Shown piece after piece: positions 51,810-61,413 of a stretch of 64,000 bases of DNA; the first letter of the stretch is position 1; each line of letters opens with the position of its first letter. Position numbers and translations under genes: made by a program. This DNA comes from Bacillus sp. ISL-7 (GTDB lineage Bacteria > Bacillota > Bacilli > Bacillales_B > DSM-18226). Where the stretch lies: contig NZ_JAGGQW010000031.1 of NCBI RefSeq assembly GCF_018613065.1, positions 276,374 to 340,373 on the forward strand. The letters run 5' to 3'. A model generated the notes under the pieces. That model was given only the letters and a program-made list of their open reading frames with translations. It made no database searches and had not been told where the DNA came from.

Positions 51810-52385
51810 TTATTTCGCTTTATCTTTAATTGTTTCCTCAAGGTCACTCCAATTTATAATTCTCGGTAAATTTAAATGCCGATTATAGGATTGATCCCTG
51901 AGAAAAATTTTAATTGATTCGTTTAATAATGTATTTAAAACCTCTGGTTTATCATCAAAATAATAATCGAGTTTTAATTTTTTAATGATTTCTACCTTTT
52001 CATGATCCTGCATTCCATAAAAAAACCTCTCCTCATGAACAGGAAAACCGTTTTCTTTTAACCATTCTTTCGTTCTTTCCCCATGTTCTTTGGGCCTAGC
52101 CGTAATATAAAAGATTTCATGCCCCTTCTTCTCTAGTTCTTGTAAAGTTTCGACAGCATCTGGAAAAGCAGGACATGACGTATAATAAATTTCTTCTAAA
52201 GAATTACGCCACATTTCTTGCCCTTGTTCATCTGTTAATCCAAAGGGTTCATGTATCTCTACTCTTTTTAAGCTTTGAAAAACTTCGATCGGAACATTCT
52301 GATTCAACCTTTGATTGTAAATGTTAAAGGCATGCTCGCGTAGATTTATTAATGTATCATCGATATCAAAACCAAATCTCATCAC
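51810..52385 (-). CDS. yqfW: YqfW-like 5'(3')-nucleotidase, HAD superfamily
   Basis: A 191-residue HAD protein of the 5'(3')-deoxyribonucleotidase (NT5C) type: motif I GFDIDDTLINL with both Asp present, motif II YITARP, a Lys in motif III and YYFDDKPEV. It resembles YqfW of B. subtilis (193 residues). The start overlaps the ribD stop (GTG at 52385 or ATG at 52382, both within reach of AGAGGG). Its coupling to ribD suggests it dephosphorylates the RibD product, a step that HAD enzymes perform in riboflavin synthesis; inferred. Confidence 0.88.
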   Translation of the reverse strand: MMRFGFDIDDTLINLREHAFNIYNQRLNQNVPIEVFQSLKRVEIHEPFGLTDEQGQEMWRNSLEEIYYTSCPAFPDAVETLQELEKKGHEIFYITARPKEHGERTKEWLKENGFPVHEERFFYGMQDHEKVEIIKKLKLDYYFDDKPEVLNTLLNESIKIFLRDQSYNRHLNLPRIINWSDLEETIKDKAK

Positions 52386-53488
52386 ATAATTCCCTCTTTT
52401 GAATAAATCGGATAGCCAATAAATTTAAAGTCTTTTCCAATTTTAATGATCGATGTATCCACTAAATCCACTGCATCAGACATTTTCTCTATTCCTGCCC
52501 CCTCTAAGAAAGTAGGTGCATCCTTTCCACCAATTAATTTGGGTGCAAAATAAAGAATTACTTTATCAATACATTTATTTTCAAGAAAAGAAGCATTTAT
52601 GGTGCCCCCTCCTTCAATTAATACGGATGAGATAAGGTGCTCACCTAATATTTCCATGACATCTTTAGGATCTACTTTTTCCACCCCATTGGTAGGAAAG
52701 ACTTTCATTCCTAAGGACTTTAATGTTTTTTCCTTATCCTGATCATATTTCTGACACGTAAATATCCAAGTTTCAGCAAGGTTATCTGTTACAACTTTTG
52801 AATCTATAGGGATCTTTAAAGTAGAATCCAAAATAACACGAATTGGATTTCTTCCATTTGGAATTCGCGCTGTCAATTCTGGGTTGTCTTTTATTACTGT
52901 ATTAACCCCTACAAGAATAGCCATATTTTCATTTCTCAGAAGATGGACATCATGTCTGGATTGTTCCGAAGTTATCCATTTACTGTTTGATGCATAACTG
53001 GCTATTTTACCATCTAAAGTAATCCCTGATTTTAAGGTGACAAATGGTTTTTTCTCCACAATGAATTTATTGAATACTTCATTCATCTTTTGGGATTCCT
53101 CTTGATGAACCCCGATTATTACTTCAATTCCTGCGTCTTTTAGAATTTTTACTCCATTCCCTGACACAACAGGATTTGGATCAAGTGTGGCAATTACGAC
53201 TGTTTTAATACCGGCTTCTACTATTGCAACAGCACATGGGCCTGTCCTGCCATAGTGGGAACATGGTTCTAATGTAACATAAATGGTTCCGCCTTTTGCT
53301 GCTTCGCCAGCCATACGGAGAGCGTGAATCTCAGCATGAGGCTCGCCAGCTTTTAAATGGGCTCCGATTCCCACTACTCGGTTATCATTCACAATCACAG
53401 CCCCTACTAGTGGATTTGGGTCTGTTTGGCCTTTCATTGCACTAGCATTTTTAAGAGCTAACTCCATATAGAACTCATGGTTAGTCAT
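52382..53488 (-). CDS. ribD: RibD, bifunctional deaminase/reductase of riboflavin synthesis
   Basis: A 368-residue protein with both domains complete. Deaminase: zinc ligands in HAEIHAL and EPCSHYGRTGPCA. Reductase: SGITLDGKIA, WITSEQSRHDVH, RVILDSTLKIP and LIEGGGTINASFLE. It converts the GTP cyclohydrolase II product to 5-amino-6-ribitylamino-uracil 5'-phosphate. The start overlaps ribA by 8 bp. Unlike usual Bacillus rib operons, no ribE or ribH follows and no FMN riboswitch precedes. Confidence 0.95.
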   Translation of the reverse strand: MTNHEFYMELALKNASAMKGQTDPNPLVGAVIVNDNRVVGIGAHLKAGEPHAEIHALRMAGEAAKGGTIYVTLEPCSHYGRTGPCAVAIVEAGIKTVVIATLDPNPVVSGNGVKILKDAGIEVIIGVHQEESQKMNEVFNKFIVEKKPFVTLKSGITLDGKIASYASNSKWITSEQSRHDVHLLRNENMAILVGVNTVIKDNPELTARIPNGRNPIRVILDSTLKIPIDSKVVTDNLAETWIFTCQKYDQDKEKTLKSLGMKVFPTNGVEKVDPKDVMEILGEHLISSVLIEGGGTINASFLENKCIDKVILYFAPKLIGGKDAPTFLEGAGIEKMSDAVDLVDTSIIKIGKDFKFIGYPIYSKEGIM

Positions 53489-54233
53489 TTGGACAAGTCC
53501 CCTTATCTCCTATATGACCTGACTTATTTACTTTTGTCTGCAGGTATTTTTCGTTATACTCTGATACATCTCCCCACAAAGGCTTTCTGCCTGCTACCAC
53601 TAAACCAGCACTTTTTAATGCTTCCAATTTTTTTGGATTGTTAGTCATAAGTGTGACTGGTTTAGAGCGTAATGCTTTAAGGACTTGAATAGCATCCCCA
53701 TAGTTTCTAGAATCATCGACAAAACCAAGGCCTTCATTTGCTTCAACCGTGTCATAGCCGTTTTCTTGAAGAACATATGCCATTGCCTTACTGAATAAGC
53801 CAATTCCTCTTCCTTCGTGGTTAGCTAGATAAAATAATGCCCCTGTTCCATGTTCGGAGATCATTTTCATTGATTGTTTTAATTGGAATCCACAATCACA
53901 TCGCTTGCTTCCAAATATATCTCCCGTATGGCAGATGGAATGCATTCTAATAATGACATCATCTTCATATTCAAAGTCACCATATACTAAAACGCTTGAT
54001 TGTTGAAACTCTGCTAAATTTGCAGAAGATAACTTATCAATAATTCTTTCAAAATCCTCTGTTACCTCATCACAATTTAGCCAACAATACCATTTGAAGA
54101 CAACTGTTTCTCCGTATAAATTAACGGGAAGCCGGATCGGTCCTACTAAATATATCGCACCTTTTTCTGTTTTTATTAATTGAATCTTGTCTTCTAAAAC
54201 TGAAAGAACTTTAGAGTTAAGAGCTTGTTTCAT
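53481..54233 (-). CDS. ribA: GTP cyclohydrolase II, stand-alone RibA
   Basis: A 250-residue enzyme with the zinc site HTGDIFGSKRCDCG, the catalytic EGRGIGL, and the GTP-binding NNPKK. The first 60 residues are a short N-terminal extension, not the DHBP synthase (RibB) domain found in the usual Bacillus RibBA fusion (about 400 residues). It opens the imidazole ring of GTP to start riboflavin-type synthesis. First gene of ribA-ribD-nucleotidase. Confidence 0.93.
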   Translation of the reverse strand: MKQALNSKVLSVLEDKIQLIKTEKGAIYLVGPIRLPVNLYGETVVFKWYCWLNCDEVTEDFERIIDKLSSANLAEFQQSSVLVYGDFEYEDDVIIRMHSICHTGDIFGSKRCDCGFQLKQSMKMISEHGTGALFYLANHEGRGIGLFSKAMAYVLQENGYDTVEANEGLGFVDDSRNYGDAIQVLKALRSKPVTLMTNNPKKLEALKSAGLVVAGRKPLWGDVSEYNEKYLQTKVNKSGHIGDKGTCPND

Positions 54234-54325
54234 TTATTTATCCCCTTTTTAAGAATAGTTTTAACAACATTAACAAATACATTCATGAAATGATTTCCTC
54301 TCTCCTATTACGCATAAATAAAAAT

Positions 54326-54353
54326 AGGCTATCTTGATAGTACAAGATAGCCT
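54326..54353 (-). terminator. Terminator of spoVR
   Basis: Eleven-bp perfect stem AGGCTATCTTG / CAAGATAGCCT with a six-base loop and T5 on the minus strand, 8 bp past the stop. Confidence 0.88.
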
Positions 54354-54360
54354 CAAGAAA

Positions 54361-55776
54361 TTACAAATATTTACGATGGACTCCTTTACCATCATAAGAA
54401 AATAACATTTTTCTATCTTCAATCATCGATTCGATATGAACAGGTCTGCCCCAAAGCTGTTGGATATACGGAAGAACTTTTTCTAGATATTTAACGTCGA
54501 GTTCCACCCCTTCATACCAGTGTTTTAGATATAGTTCCCCATTTTTTAAATAATCGCCATCATTGACAGTGATGTAAGGGAAACCTCCATTTACGCGCAT
54601 ATTTACAAGTTGATCACGAATCTGTTCCCATTGTTTATCAACAATTTTGTAGTCTCTTCCTTGTTTTTGGAAAAGATACATATCTTCTCGCATGACAAGG
54701 TCCTTATTTAAGTAATTGCGAAGAAAAGATATATCGGATTCTACTTCACGGACCTCAAACATTTTTTCCCGCCCTGATCCTGGAACCACGCCTCTTCGCT
54801 TCATCTCTTCGGTTGGATTGTTATAGCGTTCTTCAATATCCTCAAAAATCTTTATTCCAAGGTAATAAGGATTAATGCCCGTTTTTGATGGCTGTACAAC
54901 TCCCGCATTCAATTTAGCAAACTCGATTGCCTCACCGCTCGTTAAATCCATTTCCCGTAAAATTCGTTGATGCCAATAGGAAGCCCAGCCTTCGTTCATA
55001 ATTTTCGTTTCAAGCTGCGGCCAGAAGTAGAGCATTTCCTCCCGCATCATAGTTAAGATATCCCGCTGCCAATCCTCTAACTCTCTGCTATATGTTTCAA
55101 TAAATAGCAACAGATCCTTTTCTGGCCTTGGAGGAAATTTCTTTTTCCGCGGTTGATTGGTCTCCTTTTTATCTTTTTCATCCAATCTCCATAGATCATC
55201 GTATGGCGTTGCTACTTGAAGCTCTAGGTCATCATCTTCCTCGTCGTCTCCAATGGACCAAGATAACTTAGGCCTCATAAGCGATGGGTCTATATGTTCA
55301 TCAATAGCCAATACCGCATCTAAAAAGGTTTCCACCTCTTTTTTACCATATTGAACTTCATATTGATGAATTCTTTCTGCTGTGGCAGCCATACTTTCGA
55401 CCATATCACGTTTTGTATTTTGAAAACGAACATTATTTTTAAAGAAGTCACAGTGTGCTAAAACATGGGCAACAATTAGTTTATTTTGAATAAGTGTATT
55501 GGAATCAAGCAAAAAAGCATAGCATGGATTTGAATTGATAACTAATTCATAAATTTTACTCAGCCCTAAATCATAATGAAGTTTCATTTTGTGGAATTGC
55601 TTGCCGAAGCTCCAATGTGAAAATCGGGTTGGCATACCATAAGCCCCAAATGTATAAATAATTTCGGCAGGACAGATTTCATAACGCATTGGATAAAAAT
55701 CCAAACCAAACCCGGTTGCTATTTCAGTGATTTCACTGATCGCATATTCGAGTGAATTACGACCTTCCACATCCAT
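54361..55776 (-). CDS. spoVR: SpoVR family protein
   Basis: A 471-residue protein (468 in B. subtilis) with the family stretches [36 protein letters not shown] and [19 protein letters not shown]. The ATG at 55776 has AAGGGGG nine bases upstream, while the frame opens 21 codons earlier. SpoVR is needed for normal spore cortex in B. subtilis; its biochemical role is unknown. The His/Glu motif ([16 protein letters not shown]) resembles a metal site. Gene order M14 peptidase-spoVR suggests linked expression in sporulation. Confidence 0.95.
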   Translation of the reverse strand: MDVEGRNSLEYAISEITEIATGFGLDFYPMRYEICPAEIIYTFGAYGMPTRFSHWSFGKQFHKMKLHYDLGLSKIYELVINSNPCYAFLLDSNTLIQNKLIVAHVLAHCDFFKNNVRFQNTKRDMVESMAATAERIHQYEVQYGKKEVETFLDAVLAIDEHIDPSLMRPKLSWSIGDDEEDDDLELQVATPYDDLWRLDEKDKKETNQPRKKKFPPRPEKDLLLFIETYSRELEDWQRDILTMMREEMLYFWPQLETKIMNEGWASYWHQRILREMDLTSGEAIEFAKLNAGVVQPSKTGINPYYLGIKIFEDIEERYNNPTEEMKRRGVVPGSGREKMFEVREVESDISFLRNYLNKDLVMREDMYLFQKQGRDYKIVDKQWEQIRDQLVNMRVNGGFPYITVNDGDYLKNGELYLKHWYEGVELDVKYLEKVLPYIQQLWGRPVHIESMIEDRKMLFSYDGKGVHRKYL

Positions 55777-55868
55777 TTTGCCATTCCCCCTTTTCCTCTT
55801 ACCACAATGTATGAAGGAAAAAGGGGAATGATGAAACAAGATAGAAAAAACAATAGGCTAGTATTGCT

Positions 55869-56855
55869 TTAATCAGAGATTTTTTTGGCTTCCACTGCAA
55901 GCTTCAAGCCAACATGTCGATTCCGTTTCCATTCCTGTTTAAAAATTGAGATGGGGGGATTTGTTTCGCCAACTAAATAACTAATTTCAATGGTCATGGC
56001 CGGTCTGTGATAAGTAGTGATAAACCAATCCGTGAAACCGCCTCCCACTGCGTTTTTTTCAGGTTTGGCTAATTTATAGCCAGTTAATTTCGAAATTTTT
56101 TTAGCAACAAGTTTATCACGTGTAAGATGCTTGCCATTTTTATAATTCCAATAAATTTCTCTTCCCGCTGTATGATAAGCAACTGCAATTGAAGGGTTAA
56201 TTTCCTTAATAAATTTCGTTAAGGAGAGTACTTCTTTTGATTCTAATGGTTGTTTTCCTTTATAAAGTTTATAGGAGGGTGAAACAGGATCAGGATTAAG
56301 ATTTTCCCACCCAGCTGGATATTGCCTATTTAAATCTATGCCCATGCCGTTTGCTTTCCATCGGTTAAAGTTATCTGATCCTTCATTTATTTTCACCAAA
56401 AGTTTCTGATGTGTAGATGGAAAACTTTTAAGATCATTCTGTTGAATGGCCACTCCATCTGGATTTAACATTGGCACAAACCATAATGATACTTCATTAA
56501 GAATATGATTGGATTTAAATCCGAAAAGGCCCTTCTCCTCATAGGAAGCTGCATAAGACTCAAGCATTTTCATTAACATTAAGCTTGTCAGCCACTCCCG
56601 CCCATGATGCGAGCCAATCAAAACCACATTTTTCTTGCCCTTTCCGAGCTTGATTGCCCAAATATCCCGCCCAAAGTGAGACGTTCCGATCGATTTGATT
56701 TTTATTTTCTCTTGATACTTTTCGTTAATTATTGAAAGGTCATTTTCTAACATTTCATAAGTATACGGTTTATCAGCTTTGACAATTTTAGCGCTTGCGA
56801 CATTTTCCAGTTGTAGGGATAAAAAGAGCATGACACAAATTATAATTTTAACCAT
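55869..56855 (-). CDS. Secreted M14 family zinc carboxypeptidase
   Basis: A 328-residue protein with signal peptide (MVKIIICVMLFLSLQL...ASA) and the M14 zinc site: GSHHGREW (His and Glu), DLNRQYP (substrate Arg), AYHTAG (third zinc His) and MTIEISY (catalytic Glu). The ATG at 56855 lies four bases after GGAGG. No LysM wall-binding repeats are seen. Probably trims peptide stems of cell wall or cortex (gamma-D-Glu-diaminopimelate type); the location next to spoVR suggests a role in spore formation or germination, inferred. Confidence 0.88.
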   Translation of the reverse strand: MVKIIICVMLFLSLQLENVASAKIVKADKPYTYEMLENDLSIINEKYQEKIKIKSIGTSHFGRDIWAIKLGKGKKNVVLIGSHHGREWLTSLMLMKMLESYAASYEEKGLFGFKSNHILNEVSLWFVPMLNPDGVAIQQNDLKSFPSTHQKLLVKINEGSDNFNRWKANGMGIDLNRQYPAGWENLNPDPVSPSYKLYKGKQPLESKEVLSLTKFIKEINPSIAVAYHTAGREIYWNYKNGKHLTRDKLVAKKISKLTGYKLAKPEKNAVGGGFTDWFITTYHRPAMTIEISYLVGETNPPISIFKQEWKRNRHVGLKLAVEAKKISD

Positions 56856-57004
56856 AGCGCCTCCGCCTTGTTCATAATGACAAGAATATATACAGGTAAA
56901 TGTTGAAAAACGCGTAAACAATGGGTGTCCAACATTTGCTGTGAAAGTTATCGTCTAAATATCATACAATAATCTCAACTCCTAATAAGGAGGAGATAAA
57001 AAAA

Positions 57005-57259
57005 ATGAATAAAATGGATTATGATCGAGCTTTATATTATACACATCGATCTGAGTGGGATAATTTGCTGATTTTAATGGTACGAACAAAAGACCAATTT
57101 TTATCGAAAAGAATTGAACAATTCCTGCATGCCTACAATTTCGAACGTGATTACAGTGTAATTGAAACCAAACTATATAACCTTCTTCGCTACATTGACC
57201 ATGCGAATGAAACCGTAGAGCCTGACCCTAATGAGATACCGATGTATAGTCTTTCCTAA
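57005..57259 (+). CDS. yhdB: YhdB-like small protein
   Basis: An 84-residue soluble protein (MDYDRALYYTHRSEWDNLLI and YNLLRYIDHANETVE) that I recognise as YhdB of Bacillus, about 80 residues and found near spoVR there too. AAGGAGGAG precedes the ATG. A CATACAAT sequence at about 56964, resembling a sigma-E minus-10, lies upstream, but I see no convincing minus-35. Function unknown. Confidence 0.85.
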   Translation: MNKMDYDRALYYTHRSEWDNLLILMVRTKDQFLSKRIEQFLHAYNFERDYSVIETKLYNLLRYIDHANETVEPDPNEIPMYSLS

Positions 57260-57325
57260 AATGATAAGTGAATACAATTTCTGCCTGAGAAACTTTTTAC
57301 AACCGGACCGAAGAATTCCACCAAA

Positions 57326-57359
57326 AAAACACGGCTTCCTGAAATGGAAGCCGTGTTTT
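57326..57359. terminator. Terminator between yhdB and pgcA
   Basis: Fourteen-bp perfect stem (57326-57339 with 57346-57359), loop TGAAAT, with T4 on the plus strand and T7 on the minus strand; serves both converging genes. Confidence 0.9.
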
Positions 57360-57406
57360 AATTTATTCTTTTCATGATGATGTTCTTAGATCTTATTAAA
57401 ATGGGA

Positions 57407-59149
57407 TTAAATTTCTTGAACCATTTTCATTTTATCGTCAACTAAAGCCATAAAATCATTTTCAATCGATTTTAGTTTTATCTTGCTTTCTTCTAAACTT
57501 TTACTATTGACTCCAAAATAGAATTTCACCTTCGGCTCTGTTCCTGATGGTCTTAAACAAACCCATGAACCATCCTCGAAAGTATATTTTAAAACATTCG
57601 ATTTTGGTAAATCAATTTCTTCTTCTCCATTATTCTTTACACGGATGCTTGTTAAGTAATCCTCCGTCGTGAAGGTAGTCAAGTTTCCAAGACTCGTAAT
57701 TGGCTCTGATCGGAAAGAAGCCAATAATTGTTGGATTGTCTCCGCCCCTTCCTTTCCTTTTAAGGTTAAGGAACGTAGGCCTTCTTGGTAATAACCATAC
57801 TTTTCAAATACTTCCATCATTCCTTGATAGAGGGTTTTTCCTTGTTTCTTATAAAAAGCACACACTTCGGTTGCTAGTAGAGCCGCTTGGACTGCATCCT
57901 TATCCCTAGCAAAGTCCCCAATTAAATAGCCATAGGATTCTTCATATCCAAATAGGAATTTCCGATCACCTGATGCCTCATATTCATTGATCTTTTCAGC
58001 GATAAATTTAAATCCGGTTAAGACATCAACTGTTTCTAAATCAAAAGCTGTAGCAATTTTCCTGCCAATTTCTGATGTAACAATAGTTTTTAAAACAACT
58101 CCATTTTCCGGGAGTGTTCCTTTTTCCTTTTTCTGTGTGATAATGTAATCAAGTAACAAAGCACCTGTTTGGTTTCCTGTAAGAACAACATATTCTCCTT
58201 CAGGATTGCGCACAGCAATACCTAATCGATCGGCATCGGGATCTGTAGCAATGAGAAGATCCGCTCCTACTTCTTTTCCATCACGAATGGCCAATTCAAA
58301 GGCTGCATGTTCTTCAGGGTTAGGACTTTTTACAGTCGAGAATTCCGGATCTGGAAGTTCTTGTTCTTTAACGATTGTTACATTTTTATAGCCCAATGCA
58401 GATAAAGCCGCACGGACAGGCTTATTAGCAGTTCCATGTAAAGGGGTAAAGACGATTTTAATATCAGTTTCTTCAGCAAGGTTTGGATTCTCTGAAATAG
58501 TTCTTAATTTCTCAATATAAGCATTATCAATTTCAGCACCGATCGTTTTAATTAATCCGGCAGCTCTTAAGTTTGCTTCACTATCAACCTCAATTAGTAA
58601 TTCATTCTCGATCTCATTTACCTTGGCAATAACCTTATCTGCTCCATCTGGAGGAAGTTGGCCGCCATCTGAACCATATACCTTAAATCCGTTATATTCA
58701 GGCGGATTATGGCTTGCAGTGATGACAATTCCTGAAAAGGCATTTAAATATCTTAGCGCAAATGATAATTCAGGGGTAGGCCTTAATTCTTCAAATACAT
58801 ATGTTTGGATTCCTTTTGAGGCTAACGTTTTAGCGGCCTCCATTGCAAATTCTGGTGACTTATGACGGGAATCAAAAGCAATCACAACACCGCGTTGTTT
58901 CGCTTCTATACCTTGGTTTTCTATGTATCCCGCTAAACCAGCTGAGGCTTTGCGCACAGTATAAAGATTCATTCGGTTAGTACCAACTCCGATTTCGCCT
59001 CTCATACCACCAGTTCCAAATTCTAAATTCTTATAAAAAACCTCTTCTAGCTGCCCTTCATTCTTCACTATTTCTGTTAATTGATTTCTTAATTCAGCAT
59101 CTAATCCTTCAAATTCTATCCAACTTTTTGCTTTCTTCTTCCAATCCAT
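57407..59149 (-). CDS. pgcA: Phosphoglucomutase/phosphomannomutase
   Basis: A 580-residue enzyme (PgcA 581) with the phospho-Ser loop [13 protein letters not shown], metal loop DPDADRLG, sugar-binding GYEESYGY and phosphate-binding RPSGTEPK. It interconverts glucose-6-phosphate and glucose-1-phosphate, the precursor of UDP-glucose for teichoic acid glucosylation and glycolipids, and so feeds the UDP-glucose dehydrogenase encoded at 41,466. GAGGGGACACC precedes the ATG. Confidence 0.96.
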   Translation of the reverse strand: MDWKKKAKSWIEFEGLDAELRNQLTEIVKNEGQLEEVFYKNLEFGTGGMRGEIGVGTNRMNLYTVRKASAGLAGYIENQGIEAKQRGVVIAFDSRHKSPEFAMEAAKTLASKGIQTYVFEELRPTPELSFALRYLNAFSGIVITASHNPPEYNGFKVYGSDGGQLPPDGADKVIAKVNEIENELLIEVDSEANLRAAGLIKTIGAEIDNAYIEKLRTISENPNLAEETDIKIVFTPLHGTANKPVRAALSALGYKNVTIVKEQELPDPEFSTVKSPNPEEHAAFELAIRDGKEVGADLLIATDPDADRLGIAVRNPEGEYVVLTGNQTGALLLDYIITQKKEKGTLPENGVVLKTIVTSEIGRKIATAFDLETVDVLTGFKFIAEKINEYEASGDRKFLFGYEESYGYLIGDFARDKDAVQAALLATEVCAFYKKQGKTLYQGMMEVFEKYGYYQEGLRSLTLKGKEGAETIQQLLASFRSEPITSLGNLTTFTTEDYLTSIRVKNNGEEEIDLPKSNVLKYTFEDGSWVCLRPSGTEPKVKFYFGVNSKSLEESKIKLKSIENDFMALVDDKMKMVQEI

Positions 59150-59321
59150 AGGTGTCCCCTCCAGTTTCTGTCTACTCTATATTGTTTCTAATTTCATGTT
59201 TGTTACTCCTTTAAAAATCTACTGAAATTAGCCGACAATTTTCGCAGTAATATATAATTGTTAATTTCTTTCCTTTTACTATATTACCTTAAAATTACTC
59301 ATTACTAATAGAAAAAAAATA

Positions 59322-59345
59322 AAAGCCTGCAATTTTGCAGACTTT
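59322..59345 (-). terminator. Terminator of yhcU
   Basis: AAAGCCTGCAA pairs with TTGCAGACTTT (one mismatch); on the minus strand followed by TATTTTTTTT. It lies just after the stop at 59354. Between here and pgcA (59150-59321) I see nothing gene-like. Confidence 0.75.
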
Positions 59346-59353
59346 TTTGTTTA

Positions 59354-59740
59354 TTATACTAGCAACTCATTATCAGCATTAGAATAAATACTTAGCATGT
59401 TTGCTCTGATACATTTTGCCTCTTCAAAATGTTCATATTTAAATGGAAAAAATAATCCAAATTCCTCTAAGGTCTCAACATTCTTATTAAATAATAATGT
59501 ATACTGAACATCAAGTTGAGAGGCCTCAAGAATAGAGATTAATGTTTGAATACTTGTCATTACCTGAAAGGCATCTTTTAATGTATTAAAATCTTCAGAT
59601 GTATGCAAAACCTTTAACTGTTCAAATTGATTAATTTCCTCATCGGTATAGTAAAGAGGAAAAATATCCGAATAGATGTACCTCACCAGTTCATTAATTT
59701 CTTCTTCCTGACTTGGTGTGGAGGCAAAAACAATTTTCAC
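59354..59740 (-). CDS. yhcU: YhcU-like protein (DUF5365 type)
   Basis: A 128-residue acidic soluble protein from a GTG at 59740, six bases after AAAGGTGGG; the open frame extends 40 codons further without a ribosome site. Length and neighbourhood (next to yhcT) fit YhcU of B. subtilis (131). Function unknown. Sequence pattern: VRYIYSDIFPLYYTDEEI, then FPFKYEHFEEAKCIRANML. Confidence 0.8.
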   Translation of the reverse strand: MKIVFASTPSQEEEINELVRYIYSDIFPLYYTDEEINQFEQLKVLHTSEDFNTLKDAFQVMTSIQTLISILEASQLDVQYTLLFNKNVETLEEFGLFFPFKYEHFEEAKCIRANMLSIYSNADNELLV

Positions 59741-59847
59741 TTTTAACCCACCTTTGCCATCGCTTATTTCTGTCTGATTGTATATCATAAGAATAACATA
59801 ACAAAGACTGTATTTACGGTGGTAATTATAACCTGAAGGAGAATTAA

Positions 59848-60771
59848 ATGCTAAAAACAATGCGAATGGGTGAATGGTTTCAACTAACGATTCCTTTGGA
59901 ATGGAATGGAAATACCATTGCTGATATTTTTCGAAACGTATGGGGAGCCCCCAAAAAATTAACTCATTCTTTTAGAATGGAAAATAAGGTTTTACTAAAT
60001 GGGGATCAGGCTAACTGGAATATCCCTCTTAGTCATGGTTCGAAGCTGCAAGTTAAACTTTTTGAGGAAGAAGAATTACTAATCACACCAAACTATATAG
60101 ATGTCGACATCCTTTATGAAGATGACCATGTATTGGTTCTTAACAAACCGCCATTTATGAATACCCATCCGAATGACCCAAACGCCGATCTATATACCCT
60201 TGTTAATGCGGTGCAATTTTATCTGCAATCAAATGGGGAAATAAGAAACATTCGGCAGGTTCATCGATTAGATCGCGATACATCAGGTGCCATCCTTTTT
60301 GCTAAACATGCTTTAGCTGGTGCTATTTTGGACAATATGCTCGAAAAACGGGAGATTAAAAGAACCTACATTGCTTTGGTTCATGGGATAGTTAAACATA
60401 GAAGCGGAACAATTAAGGATCCAATCGGCCGTGACCGCCATCATGCAACCAAAAGAAGAGTTTCTCCAACAGGTCAAGAGGCACTTACCCATTACATGGT
60501 CTTAAAGGCAGACAAAGACAAACAACAATCCTATGTTAAATGTTGGCTCGATACTGGGAGAACCCATCAAATCAGAGTTCACTTAAGTCATCTCGGACAT
60601 CCTTTAGTTGGAGATACTTTGTATGGCGGGAAAGCAATTATTAAAAGACAAGCACTACATGCAGCAAAGCTTGAGTTGATTCACCCATTTACTCAGGATA
60701 AAATTGTATGTCATGCTCCATTTTTAGATCAACCTGCTATTTTTAAAGATATTGACATATATTCAATTTAG
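59848..60771 (+). CDS. yhcT: RluA-family pseudouridine synthase (YhcT)
   Basis: A 307-residue enzyme with the RluA catalytic motif HRLDRDTSGAILFAK (Asp nucleophile), then ALVHGIV, GRDRHHATKRRVS and LDTGRTHQIRVHLSHLGHPLVGD. An S4-like N-terminal part is reduced. It isomerises uridines in rRNA or tRNA; the exact site is unknown. AAGGAG lies six bases before the ATG. Divergent from yhcU as part of the yhcT/yhcU neighbourhood. Confidence 0.92.
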   Translation: MLKTMRMGEWFQLTIPLEWNGNTIADIFRNVWGAPKKLTHSFRMENKVLLNGDQANWNIPLSHGSKLQVKLFEEEELLITPNYIDVDILYEDDHVLVLNKPPFMNTHPNDPNADLYTLVNAVQFYLQSNGEIRNIRQVHRLDRDTSGAILFAKHALAGAILDNMLEKREIKRTYIALVHGIVKHRSGTIKDPIGRDRHHATKRRVSPTGQEALTHYMVLKADKDKQQSYVKCWLDTGRTHQIRVHLSHLGHPLVGDTLYGGKAIIKRQALHAAKLELIHPFTQDKIVCHAPFLDQPAIFKDIDIYSI

Positions 60772-60785
60772 GTTATTGAACCACA

Positions 60786-60830
60786 AACCATTGAAAAAGC
60801 CTCCTGATTTAGGAGGCTTTTTCAATGGTT
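60786..60830. terminator. Bidirectional terminator between yhcT and the GlsB-like gene
   Basis: A 19-bp perfect stem (60786-60804 with 60812-60830), loop TGATTTA, with T5 within the arm on both strands. Confidence 0.9.
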
Positions 60831-61086
60831 ATTTATCTGTTCTTCTAAAGGCTCTCAAAATGAAGCTTAGCAGCAATACCAGTACTGCAGAACCAATGAT
60901 TGCAGGTACTATTGCAAAATCAGCCACATGCGGCCCCCAGTTACCTAAAATCGCTGTCCCAAGCCACGCCCCAACAAATCCAGCTATGATGTTACCAATG
61001 ATGCCGCCCGGTATATCTCTTCCAACGATGAGGCCTGCTAACCATCCAATAATCCCACCAATAATTAATGCCCAAATGAAACTCAT
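60829..61086 (-). CDS. GlsB/YeaQ/YmgE-type small membrane protein
   Basis: An 85-residue protein with three hydrophobic, glycine-rich segments (IWALIIGGIIGWLAGLIVG, IIGNIIAGFVGAWLG, FAIVPAIIGSAVLVLLLSFIL) and a basic end (RAFRRTDK). The pattern is that of the transglycosylase-associated/GlsB family, general-stress membrane proteins of unknown activity. AAAAAGGAG precedes the ATG. Confidence 0.85.
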   Translation of the reverse strand: MSFIWALIIGGIIGWLAGLIVGRDIPGGIIGNIIAGFVGAWLGTAILGNWGPHVADFAIVPAIIGSAVLVLLLSFILRAFRRTDK

Positions 61087-61413
61087 TTAGAACACTCCTT
61101 TTTAGTATTCAATTATTTGTCTCAGGCAGTATTGGAAAAGCAACTTAATTTTCATGCTACCTGTACTTATAAAGTACCCTATTTTCATTTTTATACTCAG
61201 AAAAGAAAAAATCTTACAACCTTCCTTTAATACATAAATCAATGAATTTAGGTAAAAGTAAAAAGGTCTCCATCTTAAAAATGAACTATTCAAAAAATTC
61301 TAATGTTAAGTTTTTGTAAAGTTACATAGAATTTGTTTCTTTCTTCGACATTTTTCAGATAAAATATCTAAGTTGGTCTACAAGACGTTTTAAATTAAAA
61401 TGGGGGTAATTAC
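61087..61413. other. Intergenic region between the GlsB-like gene and ykaA
   Basis: AT-rich stretch of 327 bp. I see no gene, hairpin terminator or convincing promoter apart from TAAAAT near 61360 with no good minus-35, and the ribosome site TGGGGGT before ykaA. Confidence 0.6.

Noticed and set aside
54234..54325. FMN riboswitch before ribA
   Set aside because: The conserved RFN core is not present and the region is only about 90 bases.
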